From contig BOKS01000001.1 of assembly GCA_016861105.1 (NCBI GenBank), positions 682,001 to 746,000 of the forward strand: a DNA stretch of 64,000 nucleotides, written 5' to 3'. A model generated the notes under the pieces. The model worked only from the letters and a program-made list of their open reading frames with translations, had not been told where the DNA came from and did no database searches. Below, in pieces: positions 1 to 7,699 of the stretch. Source of the DNA: Betaproteobacteria bacterium (lineage in GTDB: Bacteria > Pseudomonadota > Gammaproteobacteria > Burkholderiales > Casimicrobiaceae). A program made the translations under genes and the position numbers. Every line of letters starts with the position of its first letter. The first letter of the stretch is position 1.

Positions 1-582
1 CGCCATCGCCATCGTCTCGTCCATCAGCCGATCGGCCGGCACGACGCGCGCGACGAGCCCCGCGCGCTCGGCCTCGGCCGCGTCCACCATGCGCCCGGTC
101 AGGCACCAGTCCATCGCCTTCGCCTTGCCGACGGCGCGCGGCAGGCGCTGCGTGCCGCCCATGCCCGGCATCGTGCCGATCGTCACCTCCGGCTGGCCGA
201 ACTTCGCCGTGTCCGCGGCGACGATCAGGTCGCACATCATCGCCAGCTCGCAGCCACCGCCCAGCGCGTAGCCCGCCACCGCGGCGATGACGGGCTTGCG
301 CACCGTGCGCAGCGCCTCGTAGTTCTTCGTGATGTAGTCGTCGCCGTACACCTTCGCGTAGCCCCAGTCGGCCATCGCGCCGATGTCGGCGCCGGCGGCG
401 AACGCCTTCTCGCTGCCGGTGACCACGATGACCGAGATGCCGGAGTCGTCGTCGAAGGCGCGCAGCGCGGTCGCCAGCTCCGCGGCGAGCGCATCGTTCA
501 GCGCGTTGAGGCGCTGCGGGCGGTGGAGCGTGACGATCGCGACGCGGTCGCGGGTGTCGGTCAGGATGTGGTCGTAGGGCAT
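1..582 (-). CDS. enoyl-CoA hydratase/isomerase family protein (3' end beyond window)
   Basis: Crotonase-fold enzyme that hydrates or isomerises enoyl-CoA thioesters in the cytoplasm. The visible 194 residues start [14 protein letters not shown], carry the [11 protein letters not shown] substrate loop and the oxyanion-hole segment [12 protein letters not shown]. Both glutamates expected of a true hydratase are present ([11 protein letters not shown] and [15 protein letters not shown]). The family is about 258 residues long, so roughly 64 C-terminal residues lie outside the window. It starts 14 bp after the homogentisate dioxygenase stop, so it is probably the downstream gene of that operon. 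The paa operon here lacks paaF, so this enzyme could supply a dehydroadipyl-CoA hydratase activity; that is inference. Confidence 0.88.
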   Translation of the reverse strand, partial: MPYDHILTDTRDRVAIVTLHRPQRLNALNDALAAELATALRAFDDDSGISVIVVTGSEKAFAAGADIGAMADWGYAKVYGDDYITKNYEALRTVRKPVIAAVAGYALGGGCELAMMCDLIVAADTAKFGQPEVTIGTMPGMGGTQRLPRAVGKAKAMDWCLTGRMVDAAEAERAGLVARVVPADRLMDETMAMA

Positions 583-596
583 GCGGCGCGGACTCG

Positions 597-1946
597 TCAG
601 GGGCGGGAGGGGTCGAAGTGCTTCGCGAGCCCCTGCCAGCAGCGGTAGTACTCGGGCTGCAGCTGCGCCGATTCGAGCGCCGCGCGCGTCGGGAAGTACG
701 GCAGGCAGGTCTCGACCATGAACGCCATCGTGTCGCGGATCACCGTCGGCTTCGAGGTGTCGATGCGGCTCTGCTCCTCGAAGGTCCTCGCGTCGGGGCC
801 GTGGCCGGTCCAGCTGTTGTGCAGGCTCGCGCCGCCCGGCTGGAAGCCCTCCGCCTTGGCATCGTAGACGCCCTCGATCAGGCCCATGAACTCGGAGGCG
901 ACGTTGCGGTGGAACCACGGCGGCCGGAACGTGTCCTGCATCGCGAGGATGCGCGGCGCGAACACGACGAAGTCGATCGCGTCCACGCCCGGCACCGCGC
1001 TCTGCGACTGCAGCACGAGGAAGATCGACGGGTCGGGGTGGTCGTAGCTGATCGAGCCGATGACGTTGAAGCGCTTGAGGTCGTAGCGGTACGGCGCGTA
1101 GTTGCCGTGCCACGCGACCACGTCGAGCGGCGAGTGGTCGATCGCGGCGACCCAGCGCTGGCCCATGAACTTGGTGACGAGCTCGAAGCGGCCTTCGCGG
1201 TCCTCGTAGGCGGCGACCGGCGTCTCGAAGTCGCGCGGGTTCGCGAGACCGTTGCTGCCGATCGCCCCGAGGTCGGGGATGCGGAACAGGCTGCCGAAGT
1301 TCTCGCAGACGTAGCCGCGCGACGGCCCGTCGGGGAGCTCGGCCGCGAAGCGCACCCCGCGCGGAATGACGGCGATCTCCGTGGGCGCCACCTCCAGCGT
1401 CCCGAGCTCGGTGCGGAAGCGCACGCGGCCCTGCTGCGGCAGCACCAGGAGCTCGCCGTCCGCATTGGCGAAGTAGCGTCCCTCCATCGAGCGGTTCGCG
1501 GCGTACAGGTGGACCGCGCAGCCGCTCATCGACGCGGCGCTGCCGTTGCCGGCCATCGTCACCCAGCCGTCGATCCAGTCGACCGGCTCGGCGGGGATGG
1601 GCAGCGGGTCCCAGCGCATCTGGTTGGGGGGCACGACGGTGTCGCCGAACGCGGCCACCACGCGCCCGCCGTCCACGCGGCGGAATGGCTCGTGCATCGC
1701 GCCGGGCCGGATGCGGTAGGTCCACGTGCGGCGGTTCAGCCAGCGGGGCATCGTGAACGCCGTCCCGGAGAGCTGCTCGGCGTACAGGCCGTACGGGCAC
1801 CTCTGCGGCGAGTTGCGGCCGACGGGAAGCGCGCCGGGCAGTGCCTCGGTCGCGAACTCGTTGCCGAAGCCCGTCATGTAGGCCAGCGCAGCGCCGGCGA
1901 GCGTGGGCCGTGTGGCCTGGACCTGCGTGGTCGTCGCTAGGGTCAT
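597..1946 (-). CDS. hmgA: homogentisate 1,2-dioxygenase
   Basis: Non-heme Fe(II) ring-cleavage dioxygenase converting homogentisate to maleylacetoacetate in tyrosine and hydroxyphenylacetate catabolism. The 449-residue product begins [10 protein letters not shown] and shows the family signature [19 protein letters not shown] near the N-terminus. The three iron ligands are at about H346, E352 ([12 protein letters not shown]) and H382 (WTGHGPDA), a constant offset of 11 from the human enzyme. A longer frame to 2126 is open but reads through an intergenic repeat, so the start at 1946 was chosen. It sits downstream of the DUF2783/FAD-hydroxylase pair and just upstream of an enoyl-CoA hydratase. 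No fumarylacetoacetate hydrolase is visible in the window. Confidence 0.95.
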   Translation of the reverse strand: MTLATTTQVQATRPTLAGAALAYMTGFGNEFATEALPGALPVGRNSPQRCPYGLYAEQLSGTAFTMPRWLNRRTWTYRIRPGAMHEPFRRVDGGRVVAAFGDTVVPPNQMRWDPLPIPAEPVDWIDGWVTMAGNGSAASMSGCAVHLYAANRSMEGRYFANADGELLVLPQQGRVRFRTELGTLEVAPTEIAVIPRGVRFAAELPDGPSRGYVCENFGSLFRIPDLGAIGSNGLANPRDFETPVAAYEDREGRFELVTKFMGQRWVAAIDHSPLDVVAWHGNYAPYRYDLKRFNVIGSISYDHPDPSIFLVLQSQSAVPGVDAIDFVVFAPRILAMQDTFRPPWFHRNVASEFMGLIEGVYDAKAEGFQPGGASLHNSWTGHGPDARTFEEQSRIDTSKPTVIRDTMAFMVETCLPYFPTRAALESAQLQPEYYRCWQGLAKHFDPSRP

Positions 1947-1970
1947 GTCGTCATGCCTCCAGGAAAGACA

Positions 1971-2070
1971 CTGGGTCCCCGCCTTCGCGGGGACGACGAT
2001 GCCACTCGAGCCGCCGCACGGGCACGCAGTGTCTCCGTCCGTCGTCGTCCCCGCGGAGGCGGGGACCCGG
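1971..2070. repeat. REP-like pair of inverted extragenic palindromes
   Basis: Two near-identical units face each other between hmgA and the DUF2783 gene. The first (1971-2001) and the reverse complement of the second (about 2041-2070) differ at only a few positions. Each is itself a perfect hairpin: GTCCCCGC and GCGGGGAC arms of 8 bp with 4-nt loops, CTTC in one and GGAG in the other. This is the usual form of REP/BIME-type elements. The pair lies 25 bp upstream of the hmgA start, so it may act on mRNA stability or partial termination between the two genes. Confidence 0.7.
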
Positions 2071-2214
2071 CGTCGTTTGTCGGGTGCACGGCAATTTTCC
2101 CGTTGCACAGGCACCACGACGGGCAAGGAATACCGCGAGCTTCGCGCCTGCGCGACAACGACGGGCGTGCACGGCCGGACGCCCGCTCGCCCTGGAACGT
2201 CGTCGCGCGCGGGC

Positions 2215-2418
2215 TCACGGCTCGCCGATCCCGCCGCGCGCGGCGGCGAGCGCCTGCGCGAGCACCTCGCGGTCGCCGATGTGGTTGGCGAGCAGCAGCA
2301 CGAGCTTCGCGTTGACCAGCGCGCTCTCGCCGTCCGAGAGCCCGCGGTGCGCGCCGATCAGCTCCTCGTAGAAGTCGTCCGGAGCGGAGAGGTTCGGCTC
2401 GGTGTTCAGCGTGCCCAT
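2215..2418 (-). CDS. DUF2783 small protein, probable hydroxylase coupling subunit (MhaB-like)
   Basis: A 67-residue cytoplasmic protein, about 7 kDa, without membrane segment or signal peptide. Its core ([20 protein letters not shown] followed by a segment ending LLLANHIGD) is the DUF2783 pattern. Proteins of this family sit beside MhpA-like FAD hydroxylases. In Pseudomonas putida U the 3-hydroxyphenylacetate 6-hydroxylase consists of flavoprotein MhaA plus a small coupling protein MhaB of this size. The gene starts 12 bp after the stop of the FAD hydroxylase, so the two are almost certainly co-translated. The family call is firm; the coupling role is inferred from size and position. Confidence 0.82.
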   Translation of the reverse strand: MGTLNTEPNLSAPDDFYEELIGAHRGLSDGESALVNAKLVLLLANHIGDREVLAQALAAARGGIGEP

Positions 2419-2430
2419 GGGTCGCTCCGG

Positions 2431-4077
2431 TCAGTCGTTGCAGGTGGCGCGCGCCATCGCCGCCCGCACGCGCGCGGCGTCGAACGCGCGCCAGCGCGCC
2501 GCGACGTGCTGGTCCGGACGCAGCAGGACGATGGTGCCGAAGCGCCCGTCGTAGCGGCGCGCGACCAGTCCCTCGCGGTCCTCGATCACCGTGGCGCCGG
2601 CCGTCGCGCCGCCGCCGACCTGCACCACGCGGCACGGGATCGGCGCGTGCGCGAGCGCGGCGACGTCGGCCCCTCCCACCGCGTTGCCGAACGCGAGCAG
2701 CGTGAAGTCGTTGCCGACGTGGCCGAGCAGCCAGTCGCCGAGGGGACCTGCGACCGGCGCGTCGGCCGCCGGCGCCCCGGGGATCATCGCGCCCGGCGTT
2801 CGCGCGAAGTCGGCGTCCGTATCGGGCGTGTTCAACGCCGAGTCCGCGAGCACGGCCGGCACCGACAGCCGCCCGCTGTTGACCAGCCGGCGCGCGAACG
2901 GGTGCTCCTTCGCGAGCTCGAGCACTGCGTTGCGGAAGGTGCGCGACGCCGCGCTCTTCGGCGTGATGAAGTCGGTCGCGCGCGTCGAGTTGCGGATGTT
3001 CTCGTCCGCGGCGAACGTGCGCTCCGCGTCGTAGCTGTCGATCAGCCGCTCCGGGGCGCGGCCGGCGAGCACCAGCGCGAGCTTCCACGCGAGATTGTCG
3101 GTGTCCTGGAAGCCGCTGTTCGCCCCGCGCGCGCCGAAGGGCGAGACGAGGTGCGCGCTGTCGCCGGCGAAGACGACGCGGCCGTGTCGGAACGACTTCA
3201 TCCGCCGGCACTGGAACGTGTAGACGCTCGCCCACTCGATCTCGAACTTCGCGTCCGGGCCGAGCATCGCGCGCAGGCGCGGCAGGATGCGCTCCGGGCG
3301 CTTCTCGTCCTCGGGATCGGCGTCCCAGCCGAGCTGGAAGTCGATGCGCCACACGTCGTCCGCCTGCCGGTGCAGCAGCACCGACTGGTCCGGATGGAAC
3401 GGCGGATCGAACCAGAACCAGCGCTCGGTCGGGAAATCCGACTGCATGTGGATGTCCGCGATCAGGAAGCGGTCGCGGAACACCTGTCCCTCGCTTTCGA
3501 GCCCGAGCAGGTGGCGCACCGGGCTGCGCGCCCCGTCGCACGCGATCAGCCACCCCGCCTGCATCGTGTACGGCCCGTCGGGCGTGTCGACCGTCACCGT
3601 CGCGCCGTCGGCGTGCGGCACCACGCCGGTGACCTTGTTGCGCCAGCGCAGGTCGATCGCGGGCAGCTCGCCCGCGCGCTCGACCAGGAACTGCTCCAGC
3701 CAGTACTGCTGCAGGTTGACGAACGCCGGCCGGCGATGGCCGGTCTCCGGCAGCAGGTCGAAGCGGTAGGCCAGCGCGTCGCGTAAGAACACGCGGCCCA
3801 CGTTCCAGCCCACGCCCTTGTCGACGATGCGCTGGCCCACGCCCAGGCGGTCGAGGATCTCCAGCGCGCGCTTGGCGTAGCAGATCGCGCGCGAGCCGAC
3901 CGATACCGTCTCGTCCTCGTCGAGCACGACGCAGCCGACGCCGTGCAGCGCGAGGTCGATGGCGAGCGCGAGGCCGATCGGCCCGGCGCCGACGATCACC
4001 ACGTCGTGCCGCGCCGGCGCGCCGTCCTGGTCGGCGTGGCGGCGGTAGGGGTAGACGGGGTTGGTGTACGTCTTCAT
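2431..4077 (-). CDS. FAD-dependent aromatic hydroxylase, MhpA/MhaA-like
   Basis: Class A flavoprotein monooxygenase of 548 residues, likely adding a hydroxyl to a phenolic acid using NAD(P)H and O2. The dinucleotide-binding motif GAGPIG is at residues 30-35, and the FAD ribityl-binding GD motif is in GRVVFAGDSAHLVSPFGARG. A C-terminal thioredoxin-like region, typical of the MhpA/PheA subfamily, ends the protein. The start MKTYTNPVYPYRR was chosen because upstream in-frame codons lie in a 7-bp repeat array. Position beside a DUF2783 protein and homogentisate dioxygenase suggests 3-hydroxyphenylacetate to homogentisate (MhaA), but 3-hydroxyphenylpropionate or another phenol cannot be excluded. 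Confidence 0.88.
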   Translation of the reverse strand: MKTYTNPVYPYRRHADQDGAPARHDVVIVGAGPIGLALAIDLALHGVGCVVLDEDETVSVGSRAICYAKRALEILDRLGVGQRIVDKGVGWNVGRVFLRDALAYRFDLLPETGHRRPAFVNLQQYWLEQFLVERAGELPAIDLRWRNKVTGVVPHADGATVTVDTPDGPYTMQAGWLIACDGARSPVRHLLGLESEGQVFRDRFLIADIHMQSDFPTERWFWFDPPFHPDQSVLLHRQADDVWRIDFQLGWDADPEDEKRPERILPRLRAMLGPDAKFEIEWASVYTFQCRRMKSFRHGRVVFAGDSAHLVSPFGARGANSGFQDTDNLAWKLALVLAGRAPERLIDSYDAERTFAADENIRNSTRATDFITPKSAASRTFRNAVLELAKEHPFARRLVNSGRLSVPAVLADSALNTPDTDADFARTPGAMIPGAPAADAPVAGPLGDWLLGHVGNDFTLLAFGNAVGGADVAALAHAPIPCRVVQVGGGATAGATVIEDREGLVARRYDGRFGTIVLLRPDQHVAARWRAFDAARVRAAMARATCND

Positions 4078-4087
4078 GCGGAAGAGC

Positions 4088-4195
4088 GGCGATCGGCGAT
4101 GGGCGATGGGCGATCGGAGAAGCTCGAGCCGCCGTCCGGCGGGCGACAGGCCCATCGCCCGTCAGCCATCGCCCATCGCCCATCGCCTATCGCCC
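4088..4195. repeat. inverted arrays of a 7-bp GCGATGG repeat
   Basis: The plus strand carries degenerate copies of GCGATGG/GCGATCG at 4088-4117, then about 33 bp of spacer, then the complementary CCATCGC/CTATCGC copies at 4151-4195. The two arms can pair as a long imperfect hairpin. The right arm contains the TAG stop codon of the metallo-hydrolase gene (complement of 4187-4189). The same repeat type recurs between paaD and paaE at 21288-21357. Confidence 0.75.
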
Positions 4196-5149
4196 GTTTC
4201 CCTCCAGCGCCTCCCACATCTCCTGGTCCCGCTGCGCCGTCCAGACGCGCGGGTCGCGGTACTGCGTGGCCTCGTCGTAGGCGCGCGACACGTCGAACGG
4301 CAGGCAGTGGTCGAAGATCACCCAGTGGCCGAAGCGCGGCTTCAGCGCCTCGTAGGTCTCGCGATAGACGGTGCGCAGGTCCTTGCCCGCCGCGGCGCCG
4401 CGCCGGACGGACTCGAACATCGCGGTGACGAACGCACGCGTCCCGTCGAGCCCCGCCCTCACCTCCTCGGCGGTGCGCAGCGCAGCGCCGCGCCCGGGGA
4501 CGAGCTTCTCCGCGCCCAGTGCGGCGACGGCGTCGAGCGTCGCCGGCCAGTCGGCCAGGTACGCGTCGCCCGTGTACGGCGTCGCGTCGTACTCGACGAG
4601 GTCGCCCGAGAACAGCACGCGGTCCTGCGGCTGCCAGACGACGGTGTCGCCCTTCGTGTGGCCGCGTCCCAGTTGCATGATCTCCACCTGCAGCTTGCCG
4701 AGCCACAGCGTCAGGCGCCGCTCGAAGACGAGCGTGGGCCACGTGAGCCCCGGCACGGACTCCACCGCGCGGAACAGCCGCGGGAAGCGGCCGATCTCGC
4801 TGCGCATGTCGGCCTCGCCGCGCTCGACGATCAGGTCGTAGGTGTCGCGGCTCGCGATCACGTGCCCGGCGCCGTACGCCGACGCCCCCAGCACGCGCAC
4901 GGCGTGGTAGTGCGACAGCACCACGTAGCGGATCGGCTTGTCGGTGACCTCGCGAATGCGGCGGATCACGTCCTGCGCCATGACCGGCGTGGCCTGCGTG
5001 TCGATCACCATCACGGCGTCGTCCCCGACCACGATGCCGGTGTTCGGGTCTCCCTCGGCGGTGTACGCGTAGGCGTGGTCCGAGAGCTTGTCGAACGAGA
5101 CCCGCTTCTCCTCGAGGTCGGCCTGCGAAGCAAATGCCTTCTGCGTCAT
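4187..5149 (-). CDS. metallo-beta-lactamase-fold hydrolase with altered HxHxDH motif
   Basis: A 320-residue MBL-fold protein starting MTQKAFASQADLEEKRV. Core strands and the third motif are clear (GRGHTKGDTVVWQ, RVLFSGDLVE, IFDHCLPF). The first metal motif, normally HxHxDH, reads H80-Y-H82-A-V84-R85, so the Asp and last His that build the second metal site are replaced by Val and Arg. No signal peptide is obvious, so it is probably cytoplasmic. It is the first gene of the operon and faces the IclR regulator. Substrate unknown; a thioester or lactone of the aromatic pathway is possible. The altered site may bind one metal only. Confidence 0.85.
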   Translation of the reverse strand: MTQKAFASQADLEEKRVSFDKLSDHAYAYTAEGDPNTGIVVGDDAVMVIDTQATPVMAQDVIRRIREVTDKPIRYVVLSHYHAVRVLGASAYGAGHVIASRDTYDLIVERGEADMRSEIGRFPRLFRAVESVPGLTWPTLVFERRLTLWLGKLQVEIMQLGRGHTKGDTVVWQPQDRVLFSGDLVEYDATPYTGDAYLADWPATLDAVAALGAEKLVPGRGAALRTAEEVRAGLDGTRAFVTAMFESVRRGAAAGKDLRTVYRETYEALKPRFGHWVIFDHCLPFDVSRAYDEATQYRDPRVWTAQRDQEMWEALEGNGR

Positions 5150-5221
5150 GCGTTCATCCTCCGGGGCGTGCCGCCCGGGCAAGCATACCCCGGACGGCGG
5201 CGGGGCCGCCCGGCCCCGGTG

Positions 5222-5251
5222 TTACACCTATGCGAATGCATTTGATATTAT
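5222..5251 (+). promoter_or_regulatory. candidate promoter and operator in the IclR divergent gap
   Basis: This stretch is AT-rich in an otherwise GC-rich gap between the divergent MBL and IclR genes. A sigma70-like promoter reads TTACAC (5222-5227), 18 bp, TATTAT (5246-5251), pointing to the IclR gene. Between the two hexamers lies the perfect 8-bp palindrome AATGCATT (5235-5242), a plausible regulator half-site region. A promoter on the other strand for the catabolic operon is less clear. Confidence 0.45.
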
Positions 5252-5294
5252 CCGATCGACGGGCGCAGCGCAACCGCGCCCCGCGGGAGCGGCG

Positions 5295-6077
5295 ATGGCG
5301 AAGGCGCAGCGGGGAATCCAGTCGATCGAGGTGGGCGGCGCGCTGCTCAAGGCGCTCGCGGCCGACGGACGCGCGCTGTCGCTCGGCGACCTCGCGCGGC
5401 GCGCGGGCATGACCGCCGCGAAGGCGCATCCGTACCTGGTGAGCTTCGGCAAGCTCGGCCTCGTCGAGCAGGAAGCGGCCTCGGGCCGCTACGCGCTCGG
5501 GCCCTTCTCGCTGCAGCTCGGGCTCGCGAGCCTGCAGCGCCTCGATCCCGTGCGGATCGCGCTGGCCGAGGCGGCGGGGCTGGCCGACGCGCTCGGGCAG
5601 ACGGTCGCGCTCGCGGTGGCGGGTTCGCACGGGCCCACGGTCGTGTCGCTGACCGAGTCGCGCCGCCCGATCCACGTGAACATGCGCGCCGGCACCGTGA
5701 TGTCGCTGACCAACACCGCGACCGGGCGCGTGTTCGCCGCCTACCTGCCGCGTGCTGAGGTCGAGCGGCTGATCGCGCGCGAGGCCGGCGATGGGGAAGT
5801 GCTGACCGCACCGCGCGGCCGGCGTCCTTCCCCGACGGATCTCGACCGGCTCGCCGACGAGGTGCGCCGCCACGGCCTCGCGCGCACCACCGACCGCCCG
5901 ATCCCCGGCGTCAGCGCCCTTTCCGCGCCCGTCTTCGACGCCTGGGGCCGCCTCGCACTCGCCATGACCGTCACGGGGCCCACGGGGACGCTCGACATCG
6001 CGTGGACCGGAAGCGCCGCGCGCACGCTCGCCGCGGCGGCGAAGCGCGTGTCCATTCGGCTCGGCGCACCCCTCTGA
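5295..6077 (+). CDS. IclR family transcriptional regulator
   Basis: A 260-residue regulator starting MAKAQRGIQSIEVGGALLKAL after a GGGAG ribosome-binding site. The N-terminal winged helix-turn-helix spans about residues 8-70 (LGDLARRAGMTAAKAHPYLVSFGKLGL), followed by the IclR effector domain to the C-terminus (MSLTNTATGRVFAAYLP, PGVSALSAPVFD). It is transcribed away from the MBL/hydroxylase/hmgA operon with a 145-bp shared upstream region, the usual layout for a local regulator. IclR members control homogentisate genes (HmgR) in pseudomonads, so control of this operon by an aromatic acid is the simplest reading. Confidence 0.9.
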   Translation: MAKAQRGIQSIEVGGALLKALAADGRALSLGDLARRAGMTAAKAHPYLVSFGKLGLVEQEAASGRYALGPFSLQLGLASLQRLDPVRIALAEAAGLADALGQTVALAVAGSHGPTVVSLTESRRPIHVNMRAGTVMSLTNTATGRVFAAYLPRAEVERLIAREAGDGEVLTAPRGRRPSPTDLDRLADEVRRHGLARTTDRPIPGVSALSAPVFDAWGRLALAMTVTGPTGTLDIAWTGSAARTLAAAAKRVSIRLGAPL

Positions 6078-6510
6078 CACGCAGTTCCGCGTGGCGCGCG
6101 CCCGGGGGCAGCAGCGCCGGAGCGCGGCGCGGCACGGCGTCCGATCGTCGCGTCGGACGTCGCGGCGGCGCGACGCGAGCGCGCGCGGGCTCGGCACGGC
6201 CCGGAGGGCGGCGTTCGGCGAGGGCGGAAACGTTTCGTGGCGTCCGGCCGCCACGTCGTGCTTCGGAAGCACGGGCGCGCGCCAGGCCGCCTGGTCCCAC
6301 GACCCGCGCAATTCCTTCCATCCCCGGCGTGCACTCGGCGTGCGCGACGTGGCGGCGATGACGGCCCCGCCGCCCCCGGCTCGCGAAGCGCGCCCGCAGG
6401 CCACGACGACGTTCCCGTTTCCAATCATGGTCTTCGCGGACGCCCGCGCGTGACGCCGCGCACGCGGCGCCAGCCGACGCATCGGGGCCCCGCCGTAGGA
6501 TGCGCGTGGC
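6078..6510. other. 433-bp gap without a recognisable gene
   Basis: Open frames exist on both strands but are Arg/Ala/Gly-rich and look like compositional shadows. No RNA gene, repeat or clear terminator is seen. A weak TAGGAT hexamer (about 6497) lies just upstream of the oxidase subunit II start and could be a minus-10 element, but no convincing minus-35 partner was found. Confidence 0.5.
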
Positions 6511-7494
6511 ATGCGACCTGCATGCATGTACCTCACCGGAGCAGCCGCACCCCGGTCCGCTGCCCGGGACATCGACGCGCCCCTCGTGAACGCGCTCCAC
6601 GGCATCCAGTCGGCGCTCAATCCGCAATCGCCGCAAGCGTCCGCGATCGCCGAGCTCGCATGGCTGCTCATCGGCGGCGCGGCGGCAATTTTCGCGGTCG
6701 TCATGGTACTGGCGGCACTCGCCGTCTGGCGCCACCCACGCTGGCTCGGCAGCAGGAATGCGATCGTGATCGGGGGCATCGCCGTGCCGATGCTCGTCTT
6801 GTCGGGCCTGCTGGTCCACAGCGTCACCCGGATGGGTGGACTGACCGACCGCGGCGACGCGTCGCTGCGCGTCGAGGTCGTCGGCAAGCAATGGTGGTGG
6901 CGCGTGCGGTACCTGACGGCGTCAGGCGCGACCGACTTCGAGACCGCGAACGAGCTCCGGGTCCCGGCGGGGTCCTCCGTCGAGGTCGCGCTTGCCTCCG
7001 ACGACGTGCTCCACAGTTTCTGGGTTCCGAACCTTGCCGGCAAGCTCGACCTCGTTCCGGGTCGCGTGAACCGGCTCCGCTTCACCGCGACCAACACTGG
7101 AACCTGGCGCGGTCAGTGCGCCGAGTACTGCGGCGGCCCGCATGCACTGATGGCGTTCCACGTGATCGCGCTGCCGGTCGCCGACTTCGAGCGCTGGGCC
7201 GAAAGGCAGCGCGCGCCGGCGGCGACGCCGCCGCCGCCGGCCTTCACCGCCCACTGCGCCGTCTGCCACACGTTGCGTGGAACGCCGGCAGGCGGCGACC
7301 GCGGCCCCGATCTGACGCACGTCGGCGGGCGCATTGCGCTGGCGGCTGGCATCCTCCCGAACAACCGGCAGGCAATCGCGACGTGGATCACGTCCAGCCA
7401 GCACGTCAAGCCGGGGAACCTGATGCCTTCGTTCCGGACGCTCCCGGCGGTCGCGGTCGCCGAGCTCGCCGCCTACCTCGAAGGGTTGGAGTAG
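6511..7494 (+). CDS. ctaC: cytochrome c oxidase subunit II with C-terminal cytochrome c (caa3 type)
   Basis: A 327-residue membrane-anchored subunit that accepts electrons at CuA and passes them to subunit I. Two transmembrane helices lie at about residues 48-72 and 83-104. The CuA ligands are all present: H168 and the cluster C203, E205, C207, H211, M214 (CAEYCGGPHALM). A fused periplasmic cytochrome c domain follows, with heme motif C249-A-V-C252-H253 and axial Met about 305 (NLMPSF). This makes the enzyme caa3-like. The start is uncertain; an in-frame ATG at 6526 is also possible. It heads the oxidase cluster. Confidence 0.92.
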   Translation: MRPACMYLTGAAAPRSAARDIDAPLVNALHGIQSALNPQSPQASAIAELAWLLIGGAAAIFAVVMVLAALAVWRHPRWLGSRNAIVIGGIAVPMLVLSGLLVHSVTRMGGLTDRGDASLRVEVVGKQWWWRVRYLTASGATDFETANELRVPAGSSVEVALASDDVLHSFWVPNLAGKLDLVPGRVNRLRFTATNTGTWRGQCAEYCGGPHALMAFHVIALPVADFERWAERQRAPAATPPPPAFTAHCAVCHTLRGTPAGGDRGPDLTHVGGRIALAAGILPNNRQAIATWITSSQHVKPGNLMPSFRTLPAVAVAELAAYLEGLE

Positions 7495-7498
7495 GACG

Positions 7499-7699
7499 GT
7501 GGCCAGGCACCCGGGATGGTCCGCCGACGTGTCGATCCTCGCGGTGGCCGCGAACGCGGGTGTGGCGCGAACCGCCATCCGTGACGACCGCCCCGACCGC
7601 GGCTTCGACGAAGCGTCCGGCACTGCTTCGATCGACGCCACGGCGCTCGTGATCGTCACGGGCGCTGCCGGACCCGCCGGACACGATCGGATCCGATGA
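7499..7699 (+). CDS. possible small ORF between oxidase subunits
   Basis: A 66-residue frame starting at GTG that fills the gap between subunit II and subunit I. Its stop overlaps the subunit I start as ATGA, which would suit translational coupling. No domain, signal or membrane segment is recognised and the sequence is weakly gene-like, so it may be spacer DNA that happens to be open. Confidence 0.22.
   Translation: MARHPGWSADVSILAVAANAGVARTAIRDDRPDRGFDEASGTASIDATALVIVTGAAGPAGHDRIR

Noticed and set aside
5971-6891. Minus-strand frame covering the gap before the oxidase cluster
   Set aside because: Arg/Gly-rich, overlaps the IclR end and the subunit II gene antisense; no motif.
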